Assembly: GCA_002377855.1 (NCBI GenBank)
Contig: DFQQ01000018.1
Coordinates: 91,152-155,151 of the forward strand
Reading direction: 5' to 3'
Origin: Acidovorax delafieldii
Lineage (GTDB): Bacteria; Pseudomonadota; Gammaproteobacteria; Burkholderiales; Burkholderiaceae_C
Length of the DNA: 64,000 nucleotides
Shown here one piece after another: positions 9,170 to 18,893 of the stretch. Under the pieces are notes generated by a model, which saw nothing but the letters and a program-made list of their open reading frames with translations, did no database searches and was not told the origin of the DNA. Position 1 is the stretch's first letter, and each line of letters begins with the position of its first letter. A program made the translations under genes and the position numbers.

Positions 9170-10339
9170 TCAAGGGTGGCCCAGCACGGCCAGTGCCACG
9201 GCCTGCGCGCGCGGCACGAAGGTGCTCAGCTCGCAATATTCGCGTTCGGTGTGCGGGTGGCCGCCCACCGGGCCAGTGGCGCACAAGGTGGGCACACCCA
9301 CCGATGCGGTCAGGCCGCTGTCGGCGGCCCCGCCGGTGAACTCGCCTTGCACTTCAAAACCCAGCGCACGCGCGCCTTGCTGGTACAGCGCCAGCAGGTA
9401 GTCGGGTGTGGGTTTCATGGGAAAGGTGCTGCGGGCCACGGTAATGCGGCCTTTGGTGCGCGGCACGGATTCCTCCTCGACGATGGCAAGCACGCGCGCC
9501 AGCAAGTCGTCGGGGTTCGTGTCGGCGGTAAATCGCAGGTCCACCTCTGCCTTGGCATGCGGGGCGACCATGTTGGGCACGATGCCGCCATGCACCACGC
9601 CCACATTGGCGGTGATGCCTGTGGCGGGGTCAGTCAGAGCGTGCAGGGCCAGCGTCTTGCGCGCCAGGGCCTCAATGGCGCTCGCGCCGGCGGCATGGTT
9701 GATGCCCGCGTGGGCGGGCACACCTTCCACCTCAAACTCCACCACCATCGAGCCCTTGCGGCTGGTGACCACGTTGCCACTGACGCGGCCAGGCTCGGCG
9801 TTGAACACGGCGCGAGCGCCGCGCACGCGGGCCATGATCAGGTCACGCGTGGCGGGCGAGCCGATCTCCTCATCGCACGAAAAGAACAGATGCAAAGGCG
9901 CGCGCAGCCCACCGCAGCGCGCAAAAGCCTCGGCCACAAACACGTTGAGCACCAGGCCCGACTTCATGTCGGCCACACCCGGGCCGTAGGCACGGCCCGC
10001 CTCTTCGCGGTAAGGCCTTTTGGCCACCGTGCCTGCGGGATAGACGGTGTCCATGTGCCCCATCAGGATGACGGGCGCGCCTTCGCCGCCTGCGTTGACC
10101 TGCGCGTGCAGCAGCACCCCGTAGCCCGGCACGGGCTCGAACTGCACTGGCACGCCCGCGGCCTGCAGACGCTCGGCCAGGGCGCAGGCCACAGCGGTAA
10201 CGCCGGCCTCGTCGCGGCTGCCGCTGTCGATGTTCACGATTTTTTGCAATAAATCTTGCATCGCCTGCTGCTGGCCAGCAAGCCAATCGAGCGCTTGCGC
10301 GTGCACCTGCGGGGCACGGGCTTCAAGGGTATCCTGCAT
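9170..10339 (-). CDS. M20-family metallopeptidase (glutamate carboxypeptidase-like)
   Basis: This 389-residue enzyme carries the two-zinc M20 signatures. These are GHMDTVYPAGT with the metal His and Asp, GVADMKSGL with the bridging Asp, SCDEEIGSPATRD with the catalytic Glu pair, and a C-terminal HTEREYCEL His. The middle part (VEGVPAHAGINHAAGASAIE) is the dimerisation domain of the carboxypeptidase G2 and aminoacylase group. A GGAAGG site before ATGCAGGAT fixes the start. It is probably co-transcribed with the downstream Bug binding protein and divergent from an RpiR regulator. The substrate is unknown; an N-acyl or gamma-linked amino acid is plausible. Confidence 0.9.
   Translation of the reverse strand: MQDTLEARAPQVHAQALDWLAGQQQAMQDLLQKIVNIDSGSRDEAGVTAVACALAERLQAAGVPVQFEPVPGYGVLLHAQVNAGGEGAPVILMGHMDTVYPAGTVAKRPYREEAGRAYGPGVADMKSGLVLNVFVAEAFARCGGLRAPLHLFFSCDEEIGSPATRDLIMARVRGARAVFNAEPGRVSGNVVTSRKGSMVVEFEVEGVPAHAGINHAAGASAIEALARKTLALHALTDPATGITANVGVVHGGIVPNMVAPHAKAEVDLRFTADTNPDDLLARVLAIVEEESVPRTKGRITVARSTFPMKPTPDYLLALYQQGARALGFEVQGEFTGGAADSGLTASVGVPTLCATGPVGGHPHTEREYCELSTFVPRAQAVALAVLGHP
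10244..10260. promoter_or_regulatory. Candidate operator, copy A (inside the peptidase gene)
   Basis: TTGCAATAAATCTTGCA matches copy B in the divergent promoter at 15 of 17 bases. It lies about 27 codons inside the peptidase gene and forces a TTA leucine codon, which is rare in such GC-rich DNA. Confidence 0.35.
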
Positions 10340-10510
10340 GCATGTCCTTCCAATGGGGCGGCCCCCCAAGCCTTGTGTGCTGTCGCGGCGGCACCCAGCG
10401 CACCGCGCCAGGGGCTTGCACCCATCGGCCAGCGGATCGGGTGCCGACGGGTGTTGCGCCCCTCGGCGTGGGTAGAAATCAGTGGCCAGTGTTGCACGCG
10501 TCCTCCGTCT

Positions 10511-10527
10511 TTGCAATACATTTTGCA
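10511..10527. promoter_or_regulatory. Candidate operator, copy B (peptidase/RpiR divergent region)
   Basis: TTGCAATACATTTTGCA lies 14 bases before the RpiR-family start codon in the 201-base divergent region. With copy A it may form a pair bound by the RpiR protein. This is inference from sequence similarity and position alone. Confidence 0.4.
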
Positions 10528-10540
10528 GAAAATTAGCGTT

Positions 10541-11482
10541 ATGAAATCATCATTGCAAGCACCCGCTGGCCTTTTGACCGCGCGCCTTGCCCGCCAGAAT
10601 GCCGAGCTGACTGGCAGCGAGCGCGCGCTGGCAGAGGCACTGGAGCGCGACTACCCCCACGCACTCCTGGAGTCGGCCACGGCCCTCGCGGCGCGCAATG
10701 GCACCAGCGCGTCCACGGTGGTGCGGCTGTTTTCCAAGCTGGGCTATGCCAGTTATGCCGAGGCACAGCGCGAAGCGCGAACCGAGGTGACTGCCATGCT
10801 GCAGACAGCGGGGCAGCGCGCCCCCGCCACGATTGGCACGCAACGCAGCCTGCAGCAATGCGTGGACGACGCACTGGTGCACGACCAGAACAACATCAGC
10901 GCCACGCGGGACGGACTGGACATGGCAGCCTTTGAGGCCATGGCCCATCGGCTGGCGCAGGGCACCGGCCGCGTATATGTGCTGGCGCAAATCAACAGCG
11001 CACCGGTAGGTGCCTGGCTGGCTTTGCACCTGAACATGTGCCGCCCCGGCGTGCAGGAGTTGGGCGCCGGCGCAGTGGACACCACGGACCAGCTTCTGTG
11101 GATACAGCCAGACGATGTGTTGCTGGCGTTCACCATCCGGCGCTACGCCAGTGGCCCTGTGAAGGTGGCGCAGCGCTTTCGCGAGGCCGGCGCACAGGTC
11201 TTTGCCATCACCGACACGCCGGCCGCCCCGCTGGCGCGGCATGCGCATCGCCACATCCAGGTGCGCACTTCCAACGCATCGCCGTTTGATTCGTACAGCG
11301 CTGCATTTTTTGCGTGCAACGCGCTGGTGTCCGCAGTGGCACAACTGCGTCGCGCCGCGGTGTCGGAAGCGCTCGCACGGCGCGACGCACTTTGGGCCGG
11401 GTTTGAAACCCAGCTCATCGTGGACATGCCTGCTGGGCGTGGCCGCCCTGCTCCCGCCGTGAAGCCCAAACGCCACCGCTGA
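10541..11482 (+). CDS. RpiR/MurR-family transcriptional regulator (HTH plus SIS domain)
   Basis: The 313-residue protein has an N-terminal helix-turn-helix (about 20-85). It contains NGTSASTVVRLFSKLGYASYAEAQREAR, the RpiR HTH_6 signature, written here in two overlapping parts: NGTSASTVVRLF and SKLGYASYAEAQ. The C-terminal half (about 130-270) is a sugar-isomerase (SIS) domain, which binds phosphosugars or other small effectors in this family. It is divergent from the M20 peptidase and Bug genes and probably controls them. I chose the ATG at 10541 because it leaves a short leader before the HTH. Confidence 0.88.
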   Translation: MKSSLQAPAGLLTARLARQNAELTGSERALAEALERDYPHALLESATALAARNGTSASTVVRLFSKLGYASYAEAQREARTEVTAMLQTAGQRAPATIGTQRSLQQCVDDALVHDQNNISATRDGLDMAAFEAMAHRLAQGTGRVYVLAQINSAPVGAWLALHLNMCRPGVQELGAGAVDTTDQLLWIQPDDVLLAFTIRRYASGPVKVAQRFREAGAQVFAITDTPAAPLARHAHRHIQVRTSNASPFDSYSAAFFACNALVSAVAQLRRAAVSEALARRDALWAGFETQLIVDMPAGRGRPAPAVKPKRHR

Positions 11483-11494
11483 TCCCTAGGGATC
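11481..11494. other. Perfect 14-bp palindrome at the RpiR stop codon
   Basis: GATCCCTAGGGATC reads the same on both strands and overlaps the TGA of the RpiR gene. There is no following T-run, so it is not a classical terminator. It may be a protein site or chance. Confidence 0.4.
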
Positions 11495-11687
11495 CTCTGC
11501 ACGCCTCGAGCGGCAAGTGTGCACTGCGGATCGGGATGGGCTGCAAGGCACAAAACGCAGCAATAGCCGTGGCGATTGCGAGTGTTTGCAACGTGGCAGA
11601 CCACCCGATTGCGCAGATGCACATGGCGCGGTGATTCGTGCAGAGCGTCCCTTGGCCTGGACGGCAGCTCACTGCCGGTGTCGGGCT

Positions 11688-12686
11688 TCAAGGCTCTTCG
11701 CTGGGGCGGGCGGCTGCGCGCAAACTGCGGCAAAACACCTTGCACTGCCCTGTGCCCCCTGCATCGGTAGCGCCGGGATCCACAGGCGGAGACACCAGCA
11801 CCACAGCCAACTCTGGCGTGAGCTGCAGCAGGTAGGCACCCGTGCTGCTGGCGCCGGCATAGATCTCCACCGAAGGCCGTGCCTTGGTGCGGTACCACGA
11901 TGCGCGCGATACGGCTTCGCCGTGCCGGGCCTGCCGGCCAAAAAACGCCACCTTCTGCGCCGGTGCGGCAGGTGCGTGTGCATTGGGCAAGCGCCAGGCT
12001 CCGCGCTCGAACTCAAAAGGCGGCAAGGGCAAACGGTCCACATCCACCCGCATGCGCGCCACCTGGACCGTGGGCCATTCCCGCCCCGAGCGGATTTCCC
12101 AGTCGCACAGGCCATACGGCGGACTGCCGCCTTCGGCCTCGTCCTTGCATTCGAGACGCTCGGTCGTGGCGCTTGCCGGGACCACATCGAAAGCGCACAC
12201 GCGGACGCCCTGGTGCGTGACCGAGCGCTGCGGGCGGGTGATGCGGTACGCGGCAGGCAGATCAAAGGCCACACCGCAGGCACGCACAGAGGCCACTGCG
12301 CTCGCCAAAGCCAGGGGTCTGCTGGCTTGGGACGCTCCCATCCACGGGGTGACGGTACCGGCATCCACGTCCACCAGGTACCGCCCCAACGCCCGGCCCT
12401 GGCCAGGGGGCCGCGCCGCCTCCACATACTGAAGGGCCAACACCCAACCATCGTCATGTTCTTGCAGCAACTTGCAGCCGTAGCGCCCCGGGGCTGCCGC
12501 TTCGCCAGCGAGTTGCGCGGACTGGGCCGTGTCGGTCAGCATCAAGCAGGCTTTCTCGTGCGGCTCGGGCGCTGCGGCTGCGGCATGCCCGCCCTGCACG
12601 GCAGCAACACCCAGCAGAAGCAAGGCCCACGGCCGTGCATTGCCCACCAGACGTTGGACGCGCGCACACGAAGCTGGCTCAGTCAT
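11688..12686 (-). CDS. Secreted protein of unknown function
   Basis: I do not recognise a family. The chosen start MTEPASCARV gives 332 residues. It has a positively charged N-terminus and a hydrophobic core (ARPWALLLLGVAAVQGG), then an Ala-rich cleavage region near residue 35, consistent with export to the periplasm. Several cysteines (in EKACLML, YGCKLL, RACGVAF, VCAFD, LECKDE, LCDWE, GQCKVFC) suggest disulfides. An in-frame ATG at 12758 is possible but would bury the signal peptide. It stands alone between an RpiR gene and the glutamate transporter operon, read in the operon direction but beyond its terminator. Confidence 0.6.
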   Translation of the reverse strand: MTEPASCARVQRLVGNARPWALLLLGVAAVQGGHAAAAAPEPHEKACLMLTDTAQSAQLAGEAAAPGRYGCKLLQEHDDGWVLALQYVEAARPPGQGRALGRYLVDVDAGTVTPWMGASQASRPLALASAVASVRACGVAFDLPAAYRITRPQRSVTHQGVRVCAFDVVPASATTERLECKDEAEGGSPPYGLCDWEIRSGREWPTVQVARMRVDVDRLPLPPFEFERGAWRLPNAHAPAAPAQKVAFFGRQARHGEAVSRASWYRTKARPSVEIYAGASSTGAYLLQLTPELAVVLVSPPVDPGATDAGGTGQCKVFCRSLRAAARPSEEP

Positions 12687-12783
12687 GGATGGATCTCTTG
12701 CGGATGGATAGTTGCAGGTGGGCGAAAGGCCGATTAAAGAACGGAATGCCACGTGCAAGCGCGAGCACAGGCAACGCGCTCAT

Positions 12784-12812
12784 AAAAAAGGCACCCGAAG
12801 GTGCCATTTTTT
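12784..12812 (-). terminator. Terminator of the gltIJKL operon
   Basis: GGCACC, a CGAA loop and GGTGCC form a short strong hairpin between an A-run and a T-run, 15 bases past the gltL stop. In the minus direction it ends in a T tract. Confidence 0.85.
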
Positions 12813-12826
12813 GCGTTCAACACAGA

Positions 12827-13564
<738 letters not shown>

Positions 13565-13587
13565 TTTTTATTCCTCAATCTCTCGGA

Positions 13588-14253
13588 TCACCGAATGATG
13601 GCAATCTTCTGGTGCAGGCGCTTGACCATCCAGGACAGCGCATAGCACATCACAAAGTACACGGCGGCCGCAGCCAGGTAGGCCTCGATCGGGCGACCGA
13701 AGTTCTTGCCCGCCACCTCAAAGCCCTTGAGCATGTCGTAGGCGCCAATGGCATACACCAGGGACGTGTCTTGGAACAGGATGATGGTCTGGGTAAGCAG
13801 CACAGGCAGCATGTTGCGAAAGGCCTGGGGCAGCACCACCAGCTTCATGTTCTGGCCGTATGTCATGCCCAGTGCCTGCCCCGCATGCACCTGCCCACGC
13901 GGGATGGACTGGATACCCGCACGCATGATTTCGCTGAAATAGGCGGCTTCAAACGCGATGAACGTCACCACAGCCGACACCTCGGCACCGATGGGGCGGC
14001 CAATGATGGTGGGCATCAGCAGGAAGAACCACAGGATCACCATCACCAGCGGAATGCTGCGCATGCCGTTGACGTAGATGGTGGCCGGCACATCCAGCCA
14101 CTTGCGGCCCGACAGACGCATCAGCGCCAGCAAGGTGCCGAACAGCACACCGCCAATCGTGGCGACCACGGTGAGCATAAGGCTGAAGTACAGGCCCTTG
14201 AGGACAAAGTTGGAGACCAGGTCCCAGTTGTAGAACGAAAAATCGAGATTCAT
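13588..14253 (-). CDS. gltK: Glutamate/aspartate ABC transporter permease GltK
   Basis: This HisM/GlnP-type permease has 221 residues from MNLDFSFYNW, with about five membrane helices. The EAA loop is present (EIMRAGIQSIPRGQVHAGQALG), seen here as EIMRAGIQSIPRGQ followed by HAGQALGM. The start codon is one base away from the gltJ stop, so the two permease halves are translationally coupled. An in-frame upstream ATG at 14274 would overlap gltJ and is less likely. It forms a heterodimeric channel with GltJ in the inner membrane. Confidence 0.93.
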   Translation of the reverse strand: MNLDFSFYNWDLVSNFVLKGLYFSLMLTVVATIGGVLFGTLLALMRLSGRKWLDVPATIYVNGMRSIPLVMVILWFFLLMPTIIGRPIGAEVSAVVTFIAFEAAYFSEIMRAGIQSIPRGQVHAGQALGMTYGQNMKLVVLPQAFRNMLPVLLTQTIILFQDTSLVYAIGAYDMLKGFEVAGKNFGRPIEAYLAAAAVYFVMCYALSWMVKRLHQKIAIIR

Positions 14254-14254
14254 G

Positions 14255-15013
14255 TCAGTGCCCCCCGCCAGCACTGCCAGCCACTACAACGCCCGGTATG
14301 CGCACGCGCTTTTCGATGAAGGCCATGATGCGGTTGATGGCGAAAGCCGAGACGATGTACAGCCCCGTCACGGCCAGGTAGACCTCGATGCCACGGGAAG
14401 TCTCTTCCTGGGCCTGCATTGCAAACATCGTGAGCTCTGCCACCGACACAGCAAACGCCACCGACGAGTTCTTGAAGATGTTCATCGTCTCGCTGGTCAG
14501 CGGCGGGATGATGATGCGAAACGCCATGGGCAGCAGCACATAGCGGTAGGTCTGGAACGTGGTGAAGCCCATGGCCAGCCCTGCGTAACGCTGGCCCCGC
14601 GGCAGCGCTTGGATACCCGAGCGCACCTGCTCGGCAATACGCGCCGAGGTAAAGAACCCCAGTGCAAACACCACCAGCACAAACCCCGGCACGCTCTTCA
14701 TGGCCGGAATCAGCGTGGGCACCACGTGGTACCACAAGAAAATCTGCACCAGCAGCGGAATGTTGCGGAACAGTTCCACCCAGGCGTTGCCCAGCCGGGT
14801 CACGATGGGACTGTTGGGCAACGTGCGCAGCGTGCCGATCAACGAGCCAATGACCAATGCCAGCAACAGCGCCAGCAACGAAACAGAAACAGTCCAACCC
14901 CAGGCCGACAGCATCCAGTCCAGGTAGGTGATGTCACCGCCTTTTCCAAAGCAGCCCTGCACCATTTCCCGCTCGATGGTGTCCTGGCAGAACACCTGCC
15001 AATCCCAACTCAT
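14255..15013 (-). CDS. gltJ: Glutamate/aspartate ABC transporter permease GltJ
   Basis: This 252-residue inner-membrane permease starts MSWDWQVFCQDTIE, close to the GltJ N-terminus of enterobacteria. It shows the TLRTLPNSP and ELFRNIPLLVQIFLWY blocks and the EAA loop RSGIQALPRGQRYAGLAMG. It pairs with GltK. It lies downstream of gltI across a 108-base gap with a hairpin, which probably lowers its expression compared with the binding protein. Confidence 0.93.
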   Translation of the reverse strand: MSWDWQVFCQDTIEREMVQGCFGKGGDITYLDWMLSAWGWTVSVSLLALLLALVIGSLIGTLRTLPNSPIVTRLGNAWVELFRNIPLLVQIFLWYHVVPTLIPAMKSVPGFVLVVFALGFFTSARIAEQVRSGIQALPRGQRYAGLAMGFTTFQTYRYVLLPMAFRIIIPPLTSETMNIFKNSSVAFAVSVAELTMFAMQAQEETSRGIEVYLAVTGLYIVSAFAINRIMAFIEKRVRIPGVVVAGSAGGGH

Positions 15014-15067
15014 AGGATCACCCCTTAGTTATTTGATATTGCATTGGTACCGCCGATCGGAAGCCCA

Positions 15068-15105
15068 ACAAAAAAGCCCCTTCAAACCCGCTGTTCGAAG
15101 GGGCA
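15068..15105 (-). terminator. Hairpin between gltI and gltJ (attenuating terminator)
   Basis: On the minus strand GCCCCTTCGAA pairs with TTGAAGGGGC around a short loop, followed by a T-rich run. It sits 17 bases past the gltI stop inside the operon. Partial termination here would give more binding protein than permease, as is usual for such operons. Confidence 0.75.
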
Positions 15106-15121
15106 GCTGTTCGTTCAGGAA

Positions 15122-16021
15122 TTACTTCTTGGCGTAGTCTTCCGCAGGCTTGTCGTTGGGGTTGGCCCACGCTGCCTTGGTAGCTTCAGACAGGGGCAGA
15201 CCGATCTTCAAATTCGCTGGGGGCACGGGCTGCATGAACCACTTGTCGTACAGCTTGGCCAGCGATCCGTCCTTGATCTGGCGCTTGATGCTGTCATCCA
15301 CCGCTTTCTTGAAGGCGGGGTCATCCTTGGGCAGCATGCAGGCGATGGGCTCGACCGACAGCACTTCGCCCACGATCTTGTAGTCGGCAGGGTTCTTGGA
15401 CTTGGAAATGTTGGCGGCCAGAATGGAGCCATCCATGACAAATGCGTCTGCACGACCGGTCTCCAGCATCAGGAAGCTGTCTGCGTGGTCTTTGCCGAAC
15501 ACTTCCTTGAAGTCGATACCGCCTGCGCGCTCATTCTTGCGCAGGGTCTGCACCGAAGTGGTGCCCGTGGTTGTGGCCACGCTCTTGCCGTTGAGGTCCT
15601 TAATGGATGTGATTCCAGAATTGGCCTTCACCACCATGCGCACCTCTTCCACGTAGGTCGTCACAGCGAACGCCACGTCCTTCTGGCGGGTGGCATTGTT
15701 GGTGGTAGAGCCGCACTCCAGATCCACCGTGCCGTTGGTCACGAGGGGCACGCGGTTTTGCGAAGTGACGGGCTGGTACTTGATGTCGAGCTTGGGCAAT
15801 CCCAGTTGCTTTTGGATGTCAGCCAGGATGATCTCGCCCATTTCGGTGTGGAAGCCCACGTACTTGCCGTTGCCCAGGGTGTAGGACAGGCCCGAGGATT
15901 CACGCACCCCCAAGGTTACGCTACCGGAAGATTTGATCTTGGCCAGGGTGTCGTGGGCTTGAGCGAACGCGCTGCCCGCCGCCAGTGCGGTCACGGCAAT
16001 TGCCAGCAAGTGCTTTTTCAT
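15122..16021 (-). CDS. gltI: Glutamate/aspartate ABC transporter substrate-binding protein
   Basis: The 299-residue periplasmic protein begins MKKHLLAIAVTALAAG with a signal peptide cut after SAFAQ. It carries the family-3 solute-binding signatures: GVRESSGLSYTLGNGKYVGF, ECGSTTNNATRQKDVAF and DAFVMDGSILA. A strong AAGGAG site seven bases before the ATG fixes the start. It heads the operon and is separated from the permeases by a hairpin. The ECGSTTNN block is typical of the GltI (DEBP) glutamate/aspartate binders. Confidence 0.94.
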   Translation of the reverse strand: MKKHLLAIAVTALAAGSAFAQAHDTLAKIKSSGSVTLGVRESSGLSYTLGNGKYVGFHTEMGEIILADIQKQLGLPKLDIKYQPVTSQNRVPLVTNGTVDLECGSTTNNATRQKDVAFAVTTYVEEVRMVVKANSGITSIKDLNGKSVATTTGTTSVQTLRKNERAGGIDFKEVFGKDHADSFLMLETGRADAFVMDGSILAANISKSKNPADYKIVGEVLSVEPIACMLPKDDPAFKKAVDDSIKRQIKDGSLAKLYDKWFMQPVPPANLKIGLPLSEATKAAWANPNDKPAEDYAKK

Positions 16022-16130
16022 GAGTATCTCCTTAGGGGTGTATTGAAAGGGGAAAAACCAGAAGACCTTCCTTGCCAATCTTGCCGGCAAGGCAACGCTT
16101 CCAATCAGGACCCGCGACCAGCGATCTTAT

Positions 16131-17018
16131 TCAGAACGGAACCTGGTCGGTAGGGTATTTCCAGAAGTCCCTCAACAAATAGCTGACAGGAATGTTCAGC
16201 GGCTTGTTGTGGGGCGCAATGGGCTGGGCAAACCACTTGTCGTAGATGGGGTAGATCTCGCGGCTGGTAACGAGACGCCGCATCTCATCGTCCACCAGCT
16301 TCTTGAAGTCCGGATCGTTCTTGGACAGCATGATCGCCAGCGGCTCGGTGGTGACGAAACGGCCTACCACCTTCAACGCCTTGGGGTCGGGGCGTGACGC
16401 TGCCAAACCATACAAAAGCACATCGTCCATCAGAAACGCATCGGCTTCGCCCTTCTCCACCATTTCCACACCGCGCGCATGGTCGGGGGCTTCCACGATC
16501 TGGATGCCCATCAGGCGCTCACGGTTGGCTTGCACCACCGCCTTGAGCGGTGTCGTTCCTTTGGTGGAAGCCAGCGTCTTGCCCTGCAAGTCCTCCAGGC
16601 GGTCTATCGGGCTGGCCGACTTGGCAAGCAACCGTGCGCCGGTGATGAAGTGAGGCACCGTGAAGGCCACCCTCTGGCGCCGCTCTGCATTGTTGGTGGT
16701 AGAGCCGCATTCCAGGTCTGCCTTGCCCTGCTCGATCATCTCGATGCGATTGGAGGGTGAGACCAGAACAAACTCCACTCCCATGTCCTTGGCGCCCGTC
16801 TTCTTGCGCACCACCTCGGCAATGCGAAGGCACAAATCCACGGCATAGCCCATGGGCTTGCCTGACTGCACATAGGAAAACGGCACTGCGGATTCTCGGT
16901 GGGCAATGACCAGCTTGCCGCCTGCGCTGACGCGCTCCAGCACAGGGGTTGCCGTGGCCGCAGGCGCGCCGCACAAGGCCGCCAGGCACCATGCCCATCC
17001 CCAATGCTGATATTTCAT
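16131..17018 (-). CDS. Second GltI-like amino acid binding protein
   Basis: This 295-residue paralogue of the neighbouring gltI has a signal peptide (MKYQHWGWAWCLAALCG, cut near residue 20). It has the same ECGSTTNNAERRQRVAF block, a TLASTKGTTPLKAV variant of the ligand loop, and DAFLMDDVLLYG. It lies 109 bases upstream of gltI in the same direction, with no permease of its own, so it probably feeds the GltJ/GltK channel with another ligand or affinity. The start MKYQH is preferred to an ATG at 17057 because it gives a normal signal peptide. Confidence 0.87.
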   Translation of the reverse strand: MKYQHWGWAWCLAALCGAPAATATPVLERVSAGGKLVIAHRESAVPFSYVQSGKPMGYAVDLCLRIAEVVRKKTGAKDMGVEFVLVSPSNRIEMIEQGKADLECGSTTNNAERRQRVAFTVPHFITGARLLAKSASPIDRLEDLQGKTLASTKGTTPLKAVVQANRERLMGIQIVEAPDHARGVEMVEKGEADAFLMDDVLLYGLAASRPDPKALKVVGRFVTTEPLAIMLSKNDPDFKKLVDDEMRRLVTSREIYPIYDKWFAQPIAPHNKPLNIPVSYLLRDFWKYPTDQVPF

Positions 17019-17192
17019 GCGGTGTCTCGGTGAGTGAACTGAAAACGACTTTTGCAAACTTCGTGCCAGCGGTACCAGCCATGGCGCGGACCATGACAGG
17101 CAGGTGCAGCAAGGCGCGAACTGTACGTGTCACCCCGATGAAATTCCAATGCCGTTTGCGCGCCCAACTATGCAAATAATTTATGTCCGTAT

Positions 17193-18131
17193 TTACCCTA
17201 GGCATGACGTTGCCTGTGTCTGCAGGTAGGCCCACAGCGCCTGCGCCGTTCCCTTGGGGGACTCCTTGCCTGCTGGCTTTTCACGGTAGGCGCGCACGTC
17301 CATCAGCATCTGCAGGCCTTCAGAATCGGACGGTGCAGCACTCACAAGGCGCTTGGATCGCAGCTCCTTTTTTACAGCGCTGTGCGGAAGGAACGCCACC
17401 CCGTGCCCTTCCAGCGCCATGGCTTTGAGGCCTTCGGCCATGTCGGTTTCGTACACCCGCTCAAGGTGAATGGGCGTGTGCGACTCCTTCAGAATGAGTT
17501 CCGTCACTCGCCCCAGATAAGCGCCCGGAGCGTAGCCCAGGTAAGGCAGCGGTTGCCCTGCACGGCCCGGAAGGCGAAACAGGGGCTCACCGTTCGCGTC
17601 GGGCTTGCTGTAAGGCGAGAGCACCTCTTGCCCCAGGCTCACCATTTCATAGCGGTCCGCGTCCAGCTGAAAAGGCTGGGATGAATGGTGGTAGGCGATG
17701 AGCAGGTCACACCCCCCTTCGACCAGCCGCATGACGGCGTCGTGCACATTCAGGGCAATCAGGCGGCTCTTGAACGGCCCGAATTTGTCATGCAGGCTCG
17801 ACACCCACGCAGGAAAGAACGTGAACGCGAGCGTGTGAGGCACGGCGAACTCGATCATGTCCTTGCCCGCGCTGGTGTGGGCGCGCAGCATGGCGCGCGT
17901 ATTCTGCAAGGCCTGCAGCATCTCCAGGGCCTGGTCGTACAGGGTCTTGCCGGCCGGGGTCAGGCGGGTGGGGTACGAACTGCGGTCCACCAGATCAGTG
18001 CCCGCCCAGGCCTCCAGCGCCTGGATGCGCCGCGAGAACGCGGGCTGGGTGACGTGCCGCAACTGGGCTGACCGGCTGAAGCTGCGCGTTTCCGCGAGGC
18101 TGACGAAATCTTCTAACCACTTGGTTTCCAT
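17193..18131 (-). CDS. LysR-family transcriptional regulator
   Basis: The start METKWLEDFVSLAETRSFSR is the classical beginning of a LysR winged helix-turn-helix and gives 312 residues. The rest is a two-lobed effector domain (about 90-300). A GGAGATA stretch lies upstream; an ATG three codons earlier (18140) is nearer to it and remains possible. The gene is divergent from the TRAP transporter (228-base gap) and co-directional with the glutamate transporter genes. Either could be its target; the divergent TRAP genes are the usual guess. Confidence 0.9.
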   Translation of the reverse strand: METKWLEDFVSLAETRSFSRSAQLRHVTQPAFSRRIQALEAWAGTDLVDRSSYPTRLTPAGKTLYDQALEMLQALQNTRAMLRAHTSAGKDMIEFAVPHTLAFTFFPAWVSSLHDKFGPFKSRLIALNVHDAVMRLVEGGCDLLIAYHHSSQPFQLDADRYEMVSLGQEVLSPYSKPDANGEPLFRLPGRAGQPLPYLGYAPGAYLGRVTELILKESHTPIHLERVYETDMAEGLKAMALEGHGVAFLPHSAVKKELRSKRLVSAAPSDSEGLQMLMDVRAYREKPAGKESPKGTAQALWAYLQTQATSCLG

Positions 18132-18359
18132 CGGGCGCATTATCTCCGCGGCCCCGCAACCGTGCGCTGCATGGCCCAGGCAGGCCACGTGGGCTCTGCA
18201 CTGCGGCTGCACGGCCCGGGCGCGAGCAGGAAGGCCGACGATGCGTCGCATAATGTAACGGGGGCTTCAACCACGCGCCCGCGTCTTGTTCCAGGTTGCA
18301 CAACATCCTCGGGGCCACGACATTCGAGAACCCGTTCCGTTTTTCCGCATTCGCTCTCC

Positions 18360-18893
18360 ATGTCATCCTCCCCTACACCCAGCCCGTCCGAGCAGGAGCC
18401 CCGCTCTTTGCGCCTTGAAGACTGGCTCACCGTCATCGTCATGGCGGCGCTCGCGCTCATCACCTTTGCCAACGTGCTGGTGCGCTACTTCACCAACTCC
18501 TCCTTCGCCTGGACGGAAGAGATCTCGGTCTTCCTGATGATCGCGCTGGCGCTCATCGCGGGCTCTGCCGCCGTGGCGCGCGATCAGCACATCCGCATCG
18601 AATATTTCGCCGAAGGCGGCTCAGCCCTGCGCAGCAAGCGGTTGTCCATGCTGGGCGCCGCCACCGTGGCCCTGCTGTTTGGCGTGATTGCGGTGCTGAG
18701 CGTGCGCGTGGTGTGGGATGACTACCGCTTTGGCGAGACGTCCCCCGGCATTGGCGTGCCGCAGTGGTGGTATTCGATCTGGTTGCCCATTTTCTCGGCG
18801 CTCATCACCGCCCGCGCCGTCGGCCTGTTCATCCGGCGCAGCCGCGGCACGGCCGATAGCAGCGCTGCATCCGCGAAAGACCCGCAGCCATGA
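18360..18893 (+). CDS. dctQ: TRAP transporter small permease (DctQ type)
   Basis: This 177-residue membrane protein has four predicted helices. The DctQ blocks are LEDWLTVIVMAALALITFAN, VLVRYFTNSSFAWTEEISVF and QHIRIEYF. It helps the large permease and binding protein in sodium- or proton-driven organic acid uptake. The start MSSSPTPSPS leaves a short charged leader. Its stop overlaps the next start in ATGA. Confidence 0.9.
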   Translation: MSSSPTPSPSEQEPRSLRLEDWLTVIVMAALALITFANVLVRYFTNSSFAWTEEISVFLMIALALIAGSAAVARDQHIRIEYFAEGGSALRSKRLSMLGAATVALLFGVIAVLSVRVVWDDYRFGETSPGIGVPQWWYSIWLPIFSALITARAVGLFIRRSRGTADSSAASAKDPQP

